From NCBI GenBank assembly GCA_965247665.1, contig CBDFHH010000002.1:372001-436000 (forward strand): DNA of 64,000 nt. The letters are read 5' to 3'. Both the position numbers and the translations under genes were made by a program. The stretch is from CAUZWH01 sp965247665. GTDB lineage: Bacteria; Pseudomonadota; Alphaproteobacteria; SHVV01. Below, piece after piece: positions 1 through 8,019 of the stretch (the first letter of the stretch is position 1; each line of letters starts with the position of its first letter). The notes under the pieces were generated by a model that saw nothing but the letters and a program-made list of their open reading frames with translations, did not search any database and was not told the DNA's origin.

Positions 1-926
1 GCGATCAGGGTACCGTCAGCCTTGGCACCGGTGCGCATCCTGATGCGCGCGGGATGGCGCGAGCGCATCATCTCGAAATCCTCGGTCAGCGACAGCACCA
101 GCTTGACGGGCTTGCCGGTCTTCCGCGCCAGCGCCGCCGCCACCGGCTGGGTGCCGGGGCTACCCTTGCCGCCAAAACCGCCGCCGATCTTGGGCGCGAT
201 CGCACGCACCATCGCCATTGGCAAGCCGACCCATTCCGCGACCCGCTGCTGAGTCAGATGGACCGACTGACAGGTGGACCACACGGTGACGCGGCCGTCA
301 CGCGACGGGCTCGCCAGCGTGCCGCACGGCTCCATATAGGCGTGGTGTTGGGCCGGCGTTTCGTAGGTTCCTTCGACGATCACATCGCACTCGTCCCAGG
401 CGGCGTCGACGTCGCCCTCGTCGATGGCCGCGCGCCACAGTCGGTTGCCCTCCCCGTTGAGCGGCACCACGCAGAAATAGTCGTTGAAGTCCTCATGCAG
501 GATCGGCGCGCCGTCGGCCATCGCCTCGTCTATCGCCAGCACCGCGGGCAGTTCGTGGTACTCGATTTCGACCAGCCGCGCGGCCGCCCGCGCCGCCTTC
601 AGGCTGGTCGCCGCCACCGCCGCGACCACTTCGCCAACGAACCGCACCTTGCCCTTGGCGATGTGCATCTCGTCCTTGATGAAGGCGCCGCTGCGGCGGG
701 AAAAATCGAAATCGTCGCCGGTGAGCACCGCCTTCACCCCAGGCACGGCCAACGCCGCCGAGATATCGTAGGAAAGGATATGCGCGTGCGGATAGGGGCT
801 GGTCGCGACCGCGCCATAGAGCATCCCCGGCAGATAGAGATCGTCGACATAGGCAACCTCGCCGCGGACCTTCTCCTCCGCATCGGCGCGCGGCACGTCG
901 ACGCCGACTGCAACCGCTTCGCTCAT
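1..926 (-). CDS. Molybdenum hydroxylase large (molybdopterin-binding) subunit, CO/xanthine dehydrogenase family, truncated by the window edge
   Basis: This is the catalytic subunit of a CO/xanthine-dehydrogenase-type molybdenum hydroxylase. Only the N-terminal 308 or so residues lie in the window; family members are usually about 750-800 residues. The visible part starts MSEAVAVGVDVPRADAEEKV, carries the aldehyde-oxidase a/b-hammerhead region and reaches the molybdopterin-binding motif GGGFGGK near residue 275. The start is fixed by a 4-base ATGA overlap with the stop of the upstream iron-sulfur subunit, so the two are translationally coupled. The CoxL active-site loop that would separate true CO dehydrogenase from other hydroxylases falls outside the window, so the substrate is unknown. 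Confidence 0.88.
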   Translation of the reverse strand, partial: MSEAVAVGVDVPRADAEEKVRGEVAYVDDLYLPGMLYGAVATSPYPHAHILSYDISAALAVPGVKAVLTGDDFDFSRRSGAFIKDEMHIAKGKVRFVGEVVAAVAATSLKAARAAARLVEIEYHELPAVLAIDEAMADGAPILHEDFNDYFCVVPLNGEGNRLWRAAIDEGDVDAAWDECDVIVEGTYETPAQHHAYMEPCGTLASPSRDGRVTVWSTCQSVHLTQQRVAEWVGLPMAMVRAIAPKIGGGFGGKGSPGTQPVAAALARKTGKPVKLVLSLTEDFEMMRSRHPARIRMRTGAKADGTLI

Positions 927-1402
927 GTCATATCTCCCCGCGCGACGCGCTTCGCCGCAGCGATGATCTTTATATAGCCCGTGCAACGGCAGATATTGCC
1001 CGCGATCGCGTGGCGAATCTGATCCTCATCGGGGTTCGAGTTGCCGCGAAACAGCCCGGTGAGCGCCATCAGCATGCCGGGAGTGCAAAATCCGCACTGC
1101 ATCGCCGCCCCCTCGACGAATGCGCGCTGCAAGTCGGTCATGGGCCCGTCATCGGCCAGCCCCTCGACCGTAACGATCTCCTGATCTGTGGTGTTGGCGG
1201 CGATTGCCAGGCACGAGCGGATCGGCTGGCCGTCGACCAGCACCGTGCAGGCGCCGCACACGCCCTGATTACAACCGCGCTTGGGGCCGGTCAGACGCAG
1301 CCCGTCGCGCAACACCGTCAGCAGACGGTCGCCGCCGTCGGCAACCACGGTGCGGTCCTCGCCATTGACCCGCAGGGTCAGCGCCTGGACATCGTTCGGC
1401 AT
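923..1402 (-). CDS. Molybdenum hydroxylase small [2Fe-2S] subunit
   Basis: This 159-residue protein is the electron-transfer subunit of the CO/xanthine dehydrogenase family. It has the plant-type [2Fe-2S] motif CNQGVCGACTVLVDGQ with its fourth cysteine in IRSC, followed by the second cluster motif CGFCTPGM and ICRCTGY. It passes electrons from the molybdenum centre to the FAD subunit. The ATG at 1402 is chosen because it follows the FAD-subunit stop by seven bases and gives the usual family length. The stop overlaps the large-subunit start. The M-S-L order matches cox-type operons. Confidence 0.93.
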   Translation of the reverse strand: MPNDVQALTLRVNGEDRTVVADGGDRLLTVLRDGLRLTGPKRGCNQGVCGACTVLVDGQPIRSCLAIAANTTDQEIVTVEGLADDGPMTDLQRAFVEGAAMQCGFCTPGMLMALTGLFRGNSNPDEDQIRHAIAGNICRCTGYIKIIAAAKRVARGDMT

Positions 1403-1409
1403 ACCGCCC

Positions 1410-2252
1410 TCAGCCGCCCCGCGCGGCCGCGATCGCACGCGCCAGCACCCGCAGCACCAACCGTTGCCGATAGGCGGCGCTGGCGCGCATATCGTCGATC
1501 GGATCGCTCGCCGCCACCAGCGCCAGCGCCGCGGTCTTAATCTCGTCTTCGCCGATGGGCCGGCCGGTGAGCGATGCCTCCGCCTCCGCGACTCGCACCG
1601 GAATCGGCCCCGCGCTTCCCAGCGCCAGGCACACCGCGCGAAACCCGGCGCCGTCGCGCACCGCAACCAGCGCCAGTGACAGCGTCGCGAAGTCGCCGTC
1701 AACCCGGGCGATCTTTTCGTACACCGCAACCGCGCCGACGGGACCCCTCGGCAGCTCGATCGCAGTAACGATCTCGCCCTCTTCGAGTACCGTTTCGAGG
1801 TAGTCGACGAAGAACTCCTCGATGGGAATCGTCCGCGCCCCGTCCGCACCGGCAACGCTAACCAGCGCGTCGGCAGCGACCAGAGCGGCGGGATAGTCGG
1901 CCGCGGGATCAGCATGGGCGATCGAGCCACCGATCGTCCCGACATTGCGCACCGCCGGATGGGCCACCACCCGCGCCGCCTCGGCAACGATCCTCTGCGC
2001 TGGACCGAAATCGCCGTAGGCGGCAATCGCCGCATGCGTCACCATCGCGCCGATCCGTACGGCACCGTCTTCGAGCGGGGTGATTGCGCCGAGCTCCTCG
2101 ATACGCCTGAGGCTGATCAGCGCGCCGGGTTCGATCAGGTCGGCGTTGATCATCGCCACCAGCGTTTGGCCGCCGGCAAGAAACTTCGCATCGTCGGCCG
2201 CGCTGAACAGGCCGATCGCTTCTGCGACCGTAGTCGGTTGAAGAAGACGCAA
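1410..2252 (-). CDS. Molybdenum hydroxylase medium (FAD-binding) subunit
   Basis: This 280-residue protein is the flavin subunit of the same enzyme. It has the FAD-binding motifs FLAGGQTL near residue 25 and NVGTIGGSIAHADP near residue 104, and ends with the CO-dehydrogenase flavoprotein C-terminal domain. It receives electrons from the [2Fe-2S] subunit and hands them to the quinone pool or another acceptor. It lies 24 bases after the glutathione-transferase-like gene, so that gene probably belongs to the same transcript. Length and motifs are normal for the family. The substrate cannot be deduced from this subunit. Confidence 0.92.
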   Translation of the reverse strand: MRLLQPTTVAEAIGLFSAADDAKFLAGGQTLVAMINADLIEPGALISLRRIEELGAITPLEDGAVRIGAMVTHAAIAAYGDFGPAQRIVAEAARVVAHPAVRNVGTIGGSIAHADPAADYPAALVAADALVSVAGADGARTIPIEEFFVDYLETVLEEGEIVTAIELPRGPVGAVAVYEKIARVDGDFATLSLALVAVRDGAGFRAVCLALGSAGPIPVRVAEAEASLTGRPIGEDEIKTAALALVAASDPIDDMRASAAYRQRLVLRVLARAIAAARGG

Positions 2253-2276
2253 CTCCGGGGCTCCGCGACCCGCCGT

Positions 2277-3011
2277 TTAAGCCGGACCTTCCATCAGGAA
2301 CTCCGGCGGCGGCACGGACATGGCGAAGGCGGGCCGCGCTTTGACGCGTTCCATCCAATCGCCGACGCCGGGCTGATCGCTCCAAAGATCCCGGAATTTG
2401 AGCCGCTCCATGCGCTCGATGAAGGGCGCATAGGCTATCTCCGCGAGCGAGTAGGCGTCGCCCGCCAACCATTCGTGATCCCCGAGGCGCATGCCCATGC
2501 GCTCGATCACTTCGCGTAGCTTGCCGCGCGCCTCGTCGATCACGGCTTGGTCGACCGGGCCGGTCGCCCATTCGATGAAATGCCGGCCGCGCTCGGGATT
2601 GGGGTGCGCCGCGACCATCCCCTCGACGTCGTCGCGCGACAGATCCGACAGCATCTTTTTGACCAACAATTGGAACGAGGCCGGCCGTTGCGAGAAATAC
2701 AGCACGTCGTCCTGATATTTCACCCACACCCGCATCTGCGCGCGCGCCACAGGATCTTGGGACCGAAGAGGTGGATCGGGATGGGTGTCGTCGAGATACT
2801 CGTTGATCATCGAGGACTCGATGATCGCGGTGCCGTCGACCTTGATGGTCGGCACCACGCCATTGGGGTTCATCACCAGATAATCGGGCCTGAGGTGCTC
2901 GAACTGGAACAGCGATACCCGATTGGACTCCCATTCGATGCCTTTTTCGGCCAAGCACATACGCACCTTGAACGAGCAAACGGAATCCCATTCGTGATAG
3001 AGCTCGATCAT
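2277..3011 (-). CDS. Glutathione S-transferase family protein
   Basis: This 244-residue protein has an N-terminal thioredoxin-fold GST domain (MIELYHEWDSVCSFKVRMCL) with the cis-proline motif VVPTIKVDG and the glutathione-contact motif ESSMINEYL near residue 67, then an all-helical C-terminal domain. It probably conjugates glutathione or isomerises a substrate in the cytoplasm. The start at 3011 is preferred over an in-frame ATG 24 codons upstream because it has a GGAGGAAAT ribosome site and gives the standard family length. It heads the molybdenum-hydroxylase operon, which suggests a shared catabolic role. Confidence 0.85.
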   Translation of the reverse strand: MIELYHEWDSVCSFKVRMCLAEKGIEWESNRVSLFQFEHLRPDYLVMNPNGVVPTIKVDGTAIIESSMINEYLDDTHPDPPLRSQDPVARAQMRVWVKYQDDVLYFSQRPASFQLLVKKMLSDLSRDDVEGMVAAHPNPERGRHFIEWATGPVDQAVIDEARGKLREVIERMGMRLGDHEWLAGDAYSLAEIAYAPFIERMERLKFRDLWSDQPGVGDWMERVKARPAFAMSVPPPEFLMEGPA

Positions 3012-3064
3012 ATTTCCTCCGTTTGCTCGGCGCCCGGCGTTGGCGCCGGGCGCCGACATCGACC

Positions 3065-3093
3065 TTAACCTATTCCGATCCACCGCCTATTAT
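3065..3093 (+). promoter_or_regulatory. Candidate sigma-70-type promoter for the heme-oxygenase-fold operon
   Basis: TTAACC at 3065-3070 and TATTAT at 3088-3093 are separated by 17 bases. They lie 30 bases before the start codon at 3123, in the 111-base gap between two divergent operons. A strong GGGGGAGGCGAG ribosome site follows. This is a consensus match by eye only. Confidence 0.4.
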
Positions 3094-3122
3094 GCCGGCC
3101 TGTTCAGGGGGAGGCGAGAGCA

Positions 3123-3842
3123 ATGGCGGGCAAACCGACGGAGTCCAAGGGTCGCGCCCACCGCCGGGGCGAGGTCACGATCAACATCCTGCTCGACTCG
3201 ATCAACGCCAGACGGATCGCCGACCACCCGTGGTTCAAGGACCGGTTTCGTAAGGGCGAAGCGTCGCCGGCCAAGGTCAAGCGCGTGGTGCGGCAGCTCG
3301 TCTTCTATTTCGACAATGTGATCGAGCTATACGGTCCGATGTATCTCAACAGCCAGGACTACAAAATCCGCCGGCTGTTTACCGACAAAATGCTTGAGCC
3401 GATCAAGCTTCCCGATGGCCGTTCCTTGCGCCAGGGTGAGGGCGCTCATGCCGAGCTTGCCGCTCACCTCGCGCGCGCCGTCGGCGCATCGGCGCGATCG
3501 GTGCGCTCGGTAAAACCGACCGCGTTGATGGAGCAGCGCATGAAGCGCCTGATCGGCACGCTCGAACGTCCGCCCTACTGGGTCACGCTCGGCGCCGGCG
3601 CCGCCGTCGAATCGCAGATGGCCGCACTGCACCGGCAAACCGCCAGCGCGCTTAAGCGCCACTATGGCGTCGCCGGCAAGGACCTCGCCGTGTTCCGGGC
3701 GCCGTTGCTGTTCGCGACCGGCGACATTCGGCACACGCTGCGGCGTTGCGACGACATCTTCGATCGGCTCAAGGTGGCCTATTACACCGAGCGCCTGCGC
3801 GATGAATGGTACGACGTATGGGACGCCGCGTTTGCCGCATAG
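3123..3842 (+). CDS. Heme-oxygenase-fold (TenA/PqqC/HDO-like) protein, first of a pair
   Basis: This 239-residue, mostly helical protein resembles the TenA/PqqC/CADD superfamily, which includes heme-oxygenase-like diiron oxidases (HDO). Visible family marks are ADHPWF (H35), a GEGAHAEL segment offering E106 and H109, E163, and a late GDIRH segment with D201 and H204. Compared with the next gene, the first histidine of the final H-x3-D-x2-H motif is a phenylalanine (F197). Metal binding may therefore be incomplete, and the protein could be a partner subunit. It starts an operon with the second paralogue and an ABC ATPase. Function is not known; it could also be a cofactor-biosynthesis oxidase or a thiaminase-like protein. 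Confidence 0.7.
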   Translation: MAGKPTESKGRAHRRGEVTINILLDSINARRIADHPWFKDRFRKGEASPAKVKRVVRQLVFYFDNVIELYGPMYLNSQDYKIRRLFTDKMLEPIKLPDGRSLRQGEGAHAELAAHLARAVGASARSVRSVKPTALMEQRMKRLIGTLERPPYWVTLGAGAAVESQMAALHRQTASALKRHYGVAGKDLAVFRAPLLFATGDIRHTLRRCDDIFDRLKVAYYTERLRDEWYDVWDAAFAA

Positions 3843-3931
3843 CCCCGGACCCGCCCTGGAGCGCGCCAAGCGCGGCATGGTATAACACGGAGCGTCGTTA
3901 GCGCCGACGCATCAGGCTGAGGAGACCGTTC

Positions 3932-4729
3932 ATGGAAGTCGACGTCACGCACGACATGTCGCCCGACGCGTATGTCGAGATCGTCGAGGAGATGGTCAAC
4001 CGCAAACGGCTTTGCGACCACCCGTTTCTCGACCGGCTGGAGCGTGGTGAGGTGACACGCGAGCAGATCAACAAGGTCTGCTTCCAGATGATGTACTACT
4101 ACAACAACAGCGTGCGAAACATCGGCTCGTGCCTGATGCACAACATGGATCGCGGCGCCCGCACCGCGATCATGGAAAACCTGATCGACGAGGAAACCGA
4201 ACGGCGCTGCGGCTACGCCGCCCACTATGTTATCGCCCTCGATTTCGCCGAAGCCTGCGGCTACGACCGCAAGGAGATCGAGCAAGCCAATCTGCACGGC
4301 GAGATTCGGCCTCACCCGGCCCTCGAAGAGGGTCTCGAGGACATCGCCCGTTTCGGCACGCGTGAAGAACCGGCTCTGGCCATGGCCGCCGGCATGGTCG
4401 GCGCCGAAAGCTTGCTGCCCGATTTCTACATCCGCATGGTCCCGGCCCTGAAGCGATACGGCTTCAGCGCCAAGGACCTCGACATTTTTATCGTTCATAT
4501 CGAGGGCGATCTCGAACATGCCGCGGAAGGTCGCAAGCTGATCCGCGCTTACGCCGATACGCCGCAACGGCGCCAGCGTTTCTATGCGATCTGCGAGTAC
4601 GTGCGTGATCGACTGTGGGAAGCTTGGGACGCGGTGTTCCAGGCGGCCGACCTCGATCTACCGCAAGCGGTGTACGCGCGAAAGCCGAAGGTGCGGGGCA
4701 AGGCGAGGAAGCTCAACAAAGCCGCCTAA
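3932..4729 (+). CDS. Heme-oxygenase-fold diiron oxidase-like protein (HDO/TenA superfamily), second of a pair
   Basis: This 265-residue helical protein has CDHPFLDRLERG near residue 28, which is typical of TenA/PqqC/CADD proteins. Candidate ligands are E87/E88 and H98 in the NLIDEE...AAH helix, E159 in GAESLLPD, and H189, D193 and H196 in HIEGDLEH. The complete set suggests an iron-dependent oxidase or oxygenase. A lysine/arginine-rich tail follows residue 250. A GAGGAG ribosome site precedes the ATG. It lies 89 bases after its paralogue and 47 bases before the ABC ATPase. The substrate is unknown; the nearby sulfite-oxidation genes make a sulfur compound one option. Confidence 0.72.
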   Translation: MEVDVTHDMSPDAYVEIVEEMVNRKRLCDHPFLDRLERGEVTREQINKVCFQMMYYYNNSVRNIGSCLMHNMDRGARTAIMENLIDEETERRCGYAAHYVIALDFAEACGYDRKEIEQANLHGEIRPHPALEEGLEDIARFGTREEPALAMAAGMVGAESLLPDFYIRMVPALKRYGFSAKDLDIFIVHIEGDLEHAAEGRKLIRAYADTPQRRQRFYAICEYVRDRLWEAWDAVFQAADLDLPQAVYARKPKVRGKARKLNKAA

Positions 4730-4776
4730 CCACTATCACGGCGCCACGCTCAAAGCATCAAGGGGGAAGCTTCGTT

Positions 4777-5574
4777 TTGGTCGCAAGGGTCCGTCTCGAC
4801 AATGTCGACAAAGTGTTTCCGCCGCACGGCGACGGCGCTCCCGTGGTGGCGGTCGAAAACACCAGCCTGTCGGTGGCACCGAAGGAGTTCGTCAGCATCG
4901 TCGGCCCCAGCGGCTGCGGCAAATCAACCATCTTGAACATGGTTGCCGGCTTGCTCGATCCCTCATCGGGCGAAATCCAGATCGACGGCCGGATCGTCGA
5001 GGATCGGCGTAAGCATTTCGGCTACATGTTCCAAAAGGACCTTCTGTTCCCGTGGCGCACGATTCGTCAGAACGTCGCGCTCGGCATCGAAGTCCTCGGA
5101 GTCCCCAAGAAGGAAGCCCTCGAACGCGCCGAAGACATACTCAACCAGTTCGGACTCGGCGGCTTCGCCAACAACTATCCCAGCCAGCTCTCCGGCGGTA
5201 TGCGCCAGCGCGCCGCCCTCATGCGCACTCTTTTATGCGATCGCGACACGCTGCTGCTCGACGAGCCGTTCGGGGCTCTCGACGCGCTGACCCGTTCGGT
5301 CATGCAGGAATGGCTGCTCAGCATTTGGGAGCAAGATCACCGCACGATTCTCTTCATCACCCACGACATCGAGGAATCGATCTTCCTTTCGGACCGCGTG
5401 ATGATGATGTCGGCGCGTCCGGGCCGTATCAAGATGGAACTCGATATCGACCTGCCACGCCCCCGCGACCACAATATCCTCACCCACCCGCATTTCAGCG
5501 AGCTGAAGAAGATCGTGCTCGACCAGATCTACGAGGAGAGCGTCAGGGCGGTCACCGCCGGCGATGGCGACTAG
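4777..5574 (+). CDS. ABC transporter ATP-binding protein, nitrate/sulfonate/taurine (SsuB/TauB) type
   Basis: This 265-residue ATPase energises import through an inner-membrane permease. It has Walker A GPSGCGKST, a Q-loop FQKDLLFPW, the signature LSGGMRQR, Walker B LLLDEPFGALD and the H-loop ITHD. The LFPW after the Q-loop and the FGALDALTR stretch are typical of sulfonate, nitrate and pyrimidine-precursor importers. No ATG fits; the TTG at 4777 is chosen because AGGGGGAAG lies seven bases upstream and it gives normal length. No permease or binding protein is present in the window, so the partners must be elsewhere. The adjacent TenA-fold genes recall thiamine-precursor systems, and the nearby apr genes recall sulfonate uptake. 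Confidence 0.88.
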   Translation: MVARVRLDNVDKVFPPHGDGAPVVAVENTSLSVAPKEFVSIVGPSGCGKSTILNMVAGLLDPSSGEIQIDGRIVEDRRKHFGYMFQKDLLFPWRTIRQNVALGIEVLGVPKKEALERAEDILNQFGLGGFANNYPSQLSGGMRQRAALMRTLLCDRDTLLLDEPFGALDALTRSVMQEWLLSIWEQDHRTILFITHDIEESIFLSDRVMMMSARPGRIKMELDIDLPRPRDHNILTHPHFSELKKIVLDQIYEESVRAVTAGDGD

Positions 5575-5612
5575 ACGAGCCAGTATAGCTGACGAGCTAG
5601 TCTAGAGAGCAA

Positions 5613-5629
5613 ACGACCCTGGGGGTCGT
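5613..5629. terminator. Hairpin between convergent genes, likely bidirectional terminator
   Basis: ACGACCC and GGGTCGT form a perfect 7-base stem with a TGG loop. It lies midway between the stop of the ABC ATPase (5574) and the stop of aprA (5673), which converge. No clear T-run follows on either strand, so termination strength is uncertain. Confidence 0.5.
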
Positions 5630-5672
5630 CGAGCCCCGGCACCTCGTCTGTTCCGTTCCTCCGGGCTTTGCC

Positions 5673-7517
5673 TTAGTCGACGATGTGATAGACGGGGGCT
5701 TTCTCCAATTCCCACTCTCCCGACTCCCGATCGTAGCGGGAGAGAGTGAAGCAATGCCAATTGGTGTCATCCAACTTCGGATGATCGGCGCGATAATAGT
5801 ATCCGGGCCACCGCGTCTCCGTCCGGAACATCGTGTGCTGTGTCACGCACTCCGAGGCCAGGACCCGATGATGCAGCTCCCACGCCCGCTGAAGCTGGTG
5901 CAGGTCCTCGGCACCGAGATGGTCGAGGTCTTCCTTCAACATGTCCAGCAACTCCAGCCCGCGGGTGAGCAAGGGCTCGTTGGTCGTATAGAAGGCGCTG
6001 ATACCGCCAACATATTCGTCCATGATCTTCTCGAGACGCTGGAGACCATGCAGCGGCAACATGTAGCTCGGTGACACGGTTCCCGCGACGATCTCGTTGC
6101 GGCCGATTTTGTAGTTCTCCAGCGGCCTGAAGACGACCTGTTTGAGATCTTCACACTCTGTCTCGCTGATCTGAGGCCGACCCTCACCCATATCGTTTAC
6201 GTACTGGACCGCCGCCTTCGCGGCGATTCGGCCTTCCGTGTAGGAGCCCGACGAGAACTTGTGAGCGGAACCGCCGATAGTGTCGCCGGCGCCGAAGAGA
6301 CCCTCAACCGTCATCATCCGGTTGTAGCCCCATTGGTATTCACTGGGGGCGTAGTCCTCGGGTCCGCTCGCCCAGGCACCGGAACAAGTGGCGTGGGAAC
6401 CCATGACGTAGGGTTCCGACGTGGTCAGCTCGGGGTCGGTGTGCTTGGGATCGATGTTTTGCGACGCCCAAACCACCGCCTGCCCGATCGTCATGCCGAG
6501 GAAGTTCTCCCAGCCCACGGTCTCCTTGTGCGGATCCTGGAATGCTTCCGTGGTTACCATGTGGATCGGACCGCGCCCTGCCTTGACCTCCTCGAGCAGG
6601 GCGTGATTGCGCAGGCAGGTCGGCACGGGGTGTCGATCAACGTAATCCCCGACCAGTTCCTTGGTGTGGTCATACCATTTGGACTCGTACTCTTCACCGT
6701 AGGCGTTCTGCGTATATGTCTTCAGATGCAGGAAGTAGGCGCCGACCGGACCATAGCCGTCCTTGAACCGCGTGAGGACGATCCGGTTTTCCATCTGCGT
6801 CATCTTGGCGCCAGCGAGGATCGGCAATCCATAAGCCGAGGCGCTGCTCCAGGGGGCGTACCACGTCCGTCCCATGCCTTCGCCGACAGCACGGGGCTTG
6901 TAGATGTGCGACGCGCCGCCGGCGGAGACGATGACCGCCTTCGCTCGGAAGACGTAGAATTCGCCGCTGCGAACGTTGAAACCGACCGCCCCGGCGACCC
7001 GGTTGGGCTTGGTCTCATCCCTTAGCAGGTGCGTCACCATGATCCGGTTATAGATTTCGGTGGCGGCCTTGCGGGCAGCCTCGGCGACGATCGGCTTGTA
7101 GCTTTCGCCGTGGATCATGATCTGCCACTTGCCCTCACGCAGATACTGCCCGGTTTCCGGATCCTTCATGATGGGAAGGCCCCATTCCTCGAACTTGTGT
7201 ACCGACGAGTCGACATGACGGGCGATGTCGTAGCCCAGATCCTCCCGCACCAGACCCATGAGGTCGTTGCGGGCGTAGCGAACATGATCCTCGGGCTGGT
7301 TCTCGTCCCACCGCATGCCCATGTAGCAGTTGATCGCGTAGAGGCCCTGGGCGACGGCGCCGCTGCGCTCGATGTTGGCTTTCTCGACGCAAACGATCTT
7401 GAGGTCTCGCCCCCAATATCTCGATTCGTAGGTGGCCCCGCAGCCGGCCATCCCGCCACCGATGATGAGAATGTCCGAATCGACAAAGACCGTTTTCCTG
7501 CGCGAGAACAAACCCAC
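5673..7517 (-). CDS. aprA: Adenylylsulfate (APS) reductase alpha subunit, FAD-containing
   Basis: This 614-residue flavoprotein is the catalytic subunit of APS reductase, which interconverts sulfite plus AMP with APS. It has the FAD-binding motif ILIIGGGMAGCGAT near residue 16, the VEKANIERSGAVAQGLYAIN region and the fumarate-reductase-like fold expected of AprA. The start is GTG at 7517, one base overlapping the aprB stop, with GGGAG upstream. The neighbours aprB, aprM and sat, and the absence here of a dissimilatory sulfite reductase, point to operation in the oxidative direction, sulfite to APS, in the cytoplasm. Length is normal and the frame is intact. Confidence 0.96.
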   Translation of the reverse strand: MGLFSRRKTVFVDSDILIIGGGMAGCGATYESRYWGRDLKIVCVEKANIERSGAVAQGLYAINCYMGMRWDENQPEDHVRYARNDLMGLVREDLGYDIARHVDSSVHKFEEWGLPIMKDPETGQYLREGKWQIMIHGESYKPIVAEAARKAATEIYNRIMVTHLLRDETKPNRVAGAVGFNVRSGEFYVFRAKAVIVSAGGASHIYKPRAVGEGMGRTWYAPWSSASAYGLPILAGAKMTQMENRIVLTRFKDGYGPVGAYFLHLKTYTQNAYGEEYESKWYDHTKELVGDYVDRHPVPTCLRNHALLEEVKAGRGPIHMVTTEAFQDPHKETVGWENFLGMTIGQAVVWASQNIDPKHTDPELTTSEPYVMGSHATCSGAWASGPEDYAPSEYQWGYNRMMTVEGLFGAGDTIGGSAHKFSSGSYTEGRIAAKAAVQYVNDMGEGRPQISETECEDLKQVVFRPLENYKIGRNEIVAGTVSPSYMLPLHGLQRLEKIMDEYVGGISAFYTTNEPLLTRGLELLDMLKEDLDHLGAEDLHQLQRAWELHHRVLASECVTQHTMFRTETRWPGYYYRADHPKLDDTNWHCFTLSRYDRESGEWELEKAPVYHIVD

Positions 7518-7978
7518 TAGATCACTCCCTGCTTGAGTTGATCGCGTGTCAGCGCGGGCAACTTGTCGATATGCAGCGCATCGGGTTCGTGCGCGAGTTC
7601 CTGTGATTTCATTGCCTCCGGGGTCGGGGGCTCGTAGTCAACCGGAGGTTTAATCGATCCCCACGGCGTTGTCCGGATGGGGGAAACGAAGTTCTTTTCG
7701 CGGCCGTCCCGGAACTTGATTTTCCATGAAATCGTACCCTTCGCCTCTTCCCGGAGTACGCGAACGCTGTGGCCCAGGGGAGCGAAATCGGCGTAGCCAC
7801 GGCAATCTATCGCGTTTTGCGGACACGCCTTCACGCAGGAATAACACTCCCAGCACATGTTGGGCTCGATGTTGAGGGCACGGCGATGGGTCTTATCGAT
7901 GTGCATGATGTCGGACGGGCAGATATCGACGCAATGTCCGCAGCCGTCGCAGCGCGTCATGTAAACGAATGTCGGCAT
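7517..7978 (-). CDS. aprB: Adenylylsulfate (APS) reductase beta subunit, two [4Fe-4S] clusters
   Basis: This 153-residue ferredoxin-like subunit carries electrons between AprA and the membrane partner. Two cluster motifs are visible: CDGCGHCVDICPSD near residue 9 and CWECYSCVKACPQ near residue 42, followed by an extra cysteine in AIDC. The C-terminal tail, which wraps around AprA in known structures, is present. A GGGGAG ribosome site lies before the ATG. The stop overlaps the aprA start by one base. It follows aprM by 41 bases, so the three form one transcript. Confidence 0.96.
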   Translation of the reverse strand: MPTFVYMTRCDGCGHCVDICPSDIMHIDKTHRRALNIEPNMCWECYSCVKACPQNAIDCRGYADFAPLGHSVRVLREEAKGTISWKIKFRDGREKNFVSPIRTTPWGSIKPPVDYEPPTPEAMKSQELAHEPDALHIDKLPALTRDQLKQGVI

Positions 7979-8019
7979 GTGTTTTCATTCTCCCCGTTTA
8001 GAATCCAAGGGTAAGCTGA

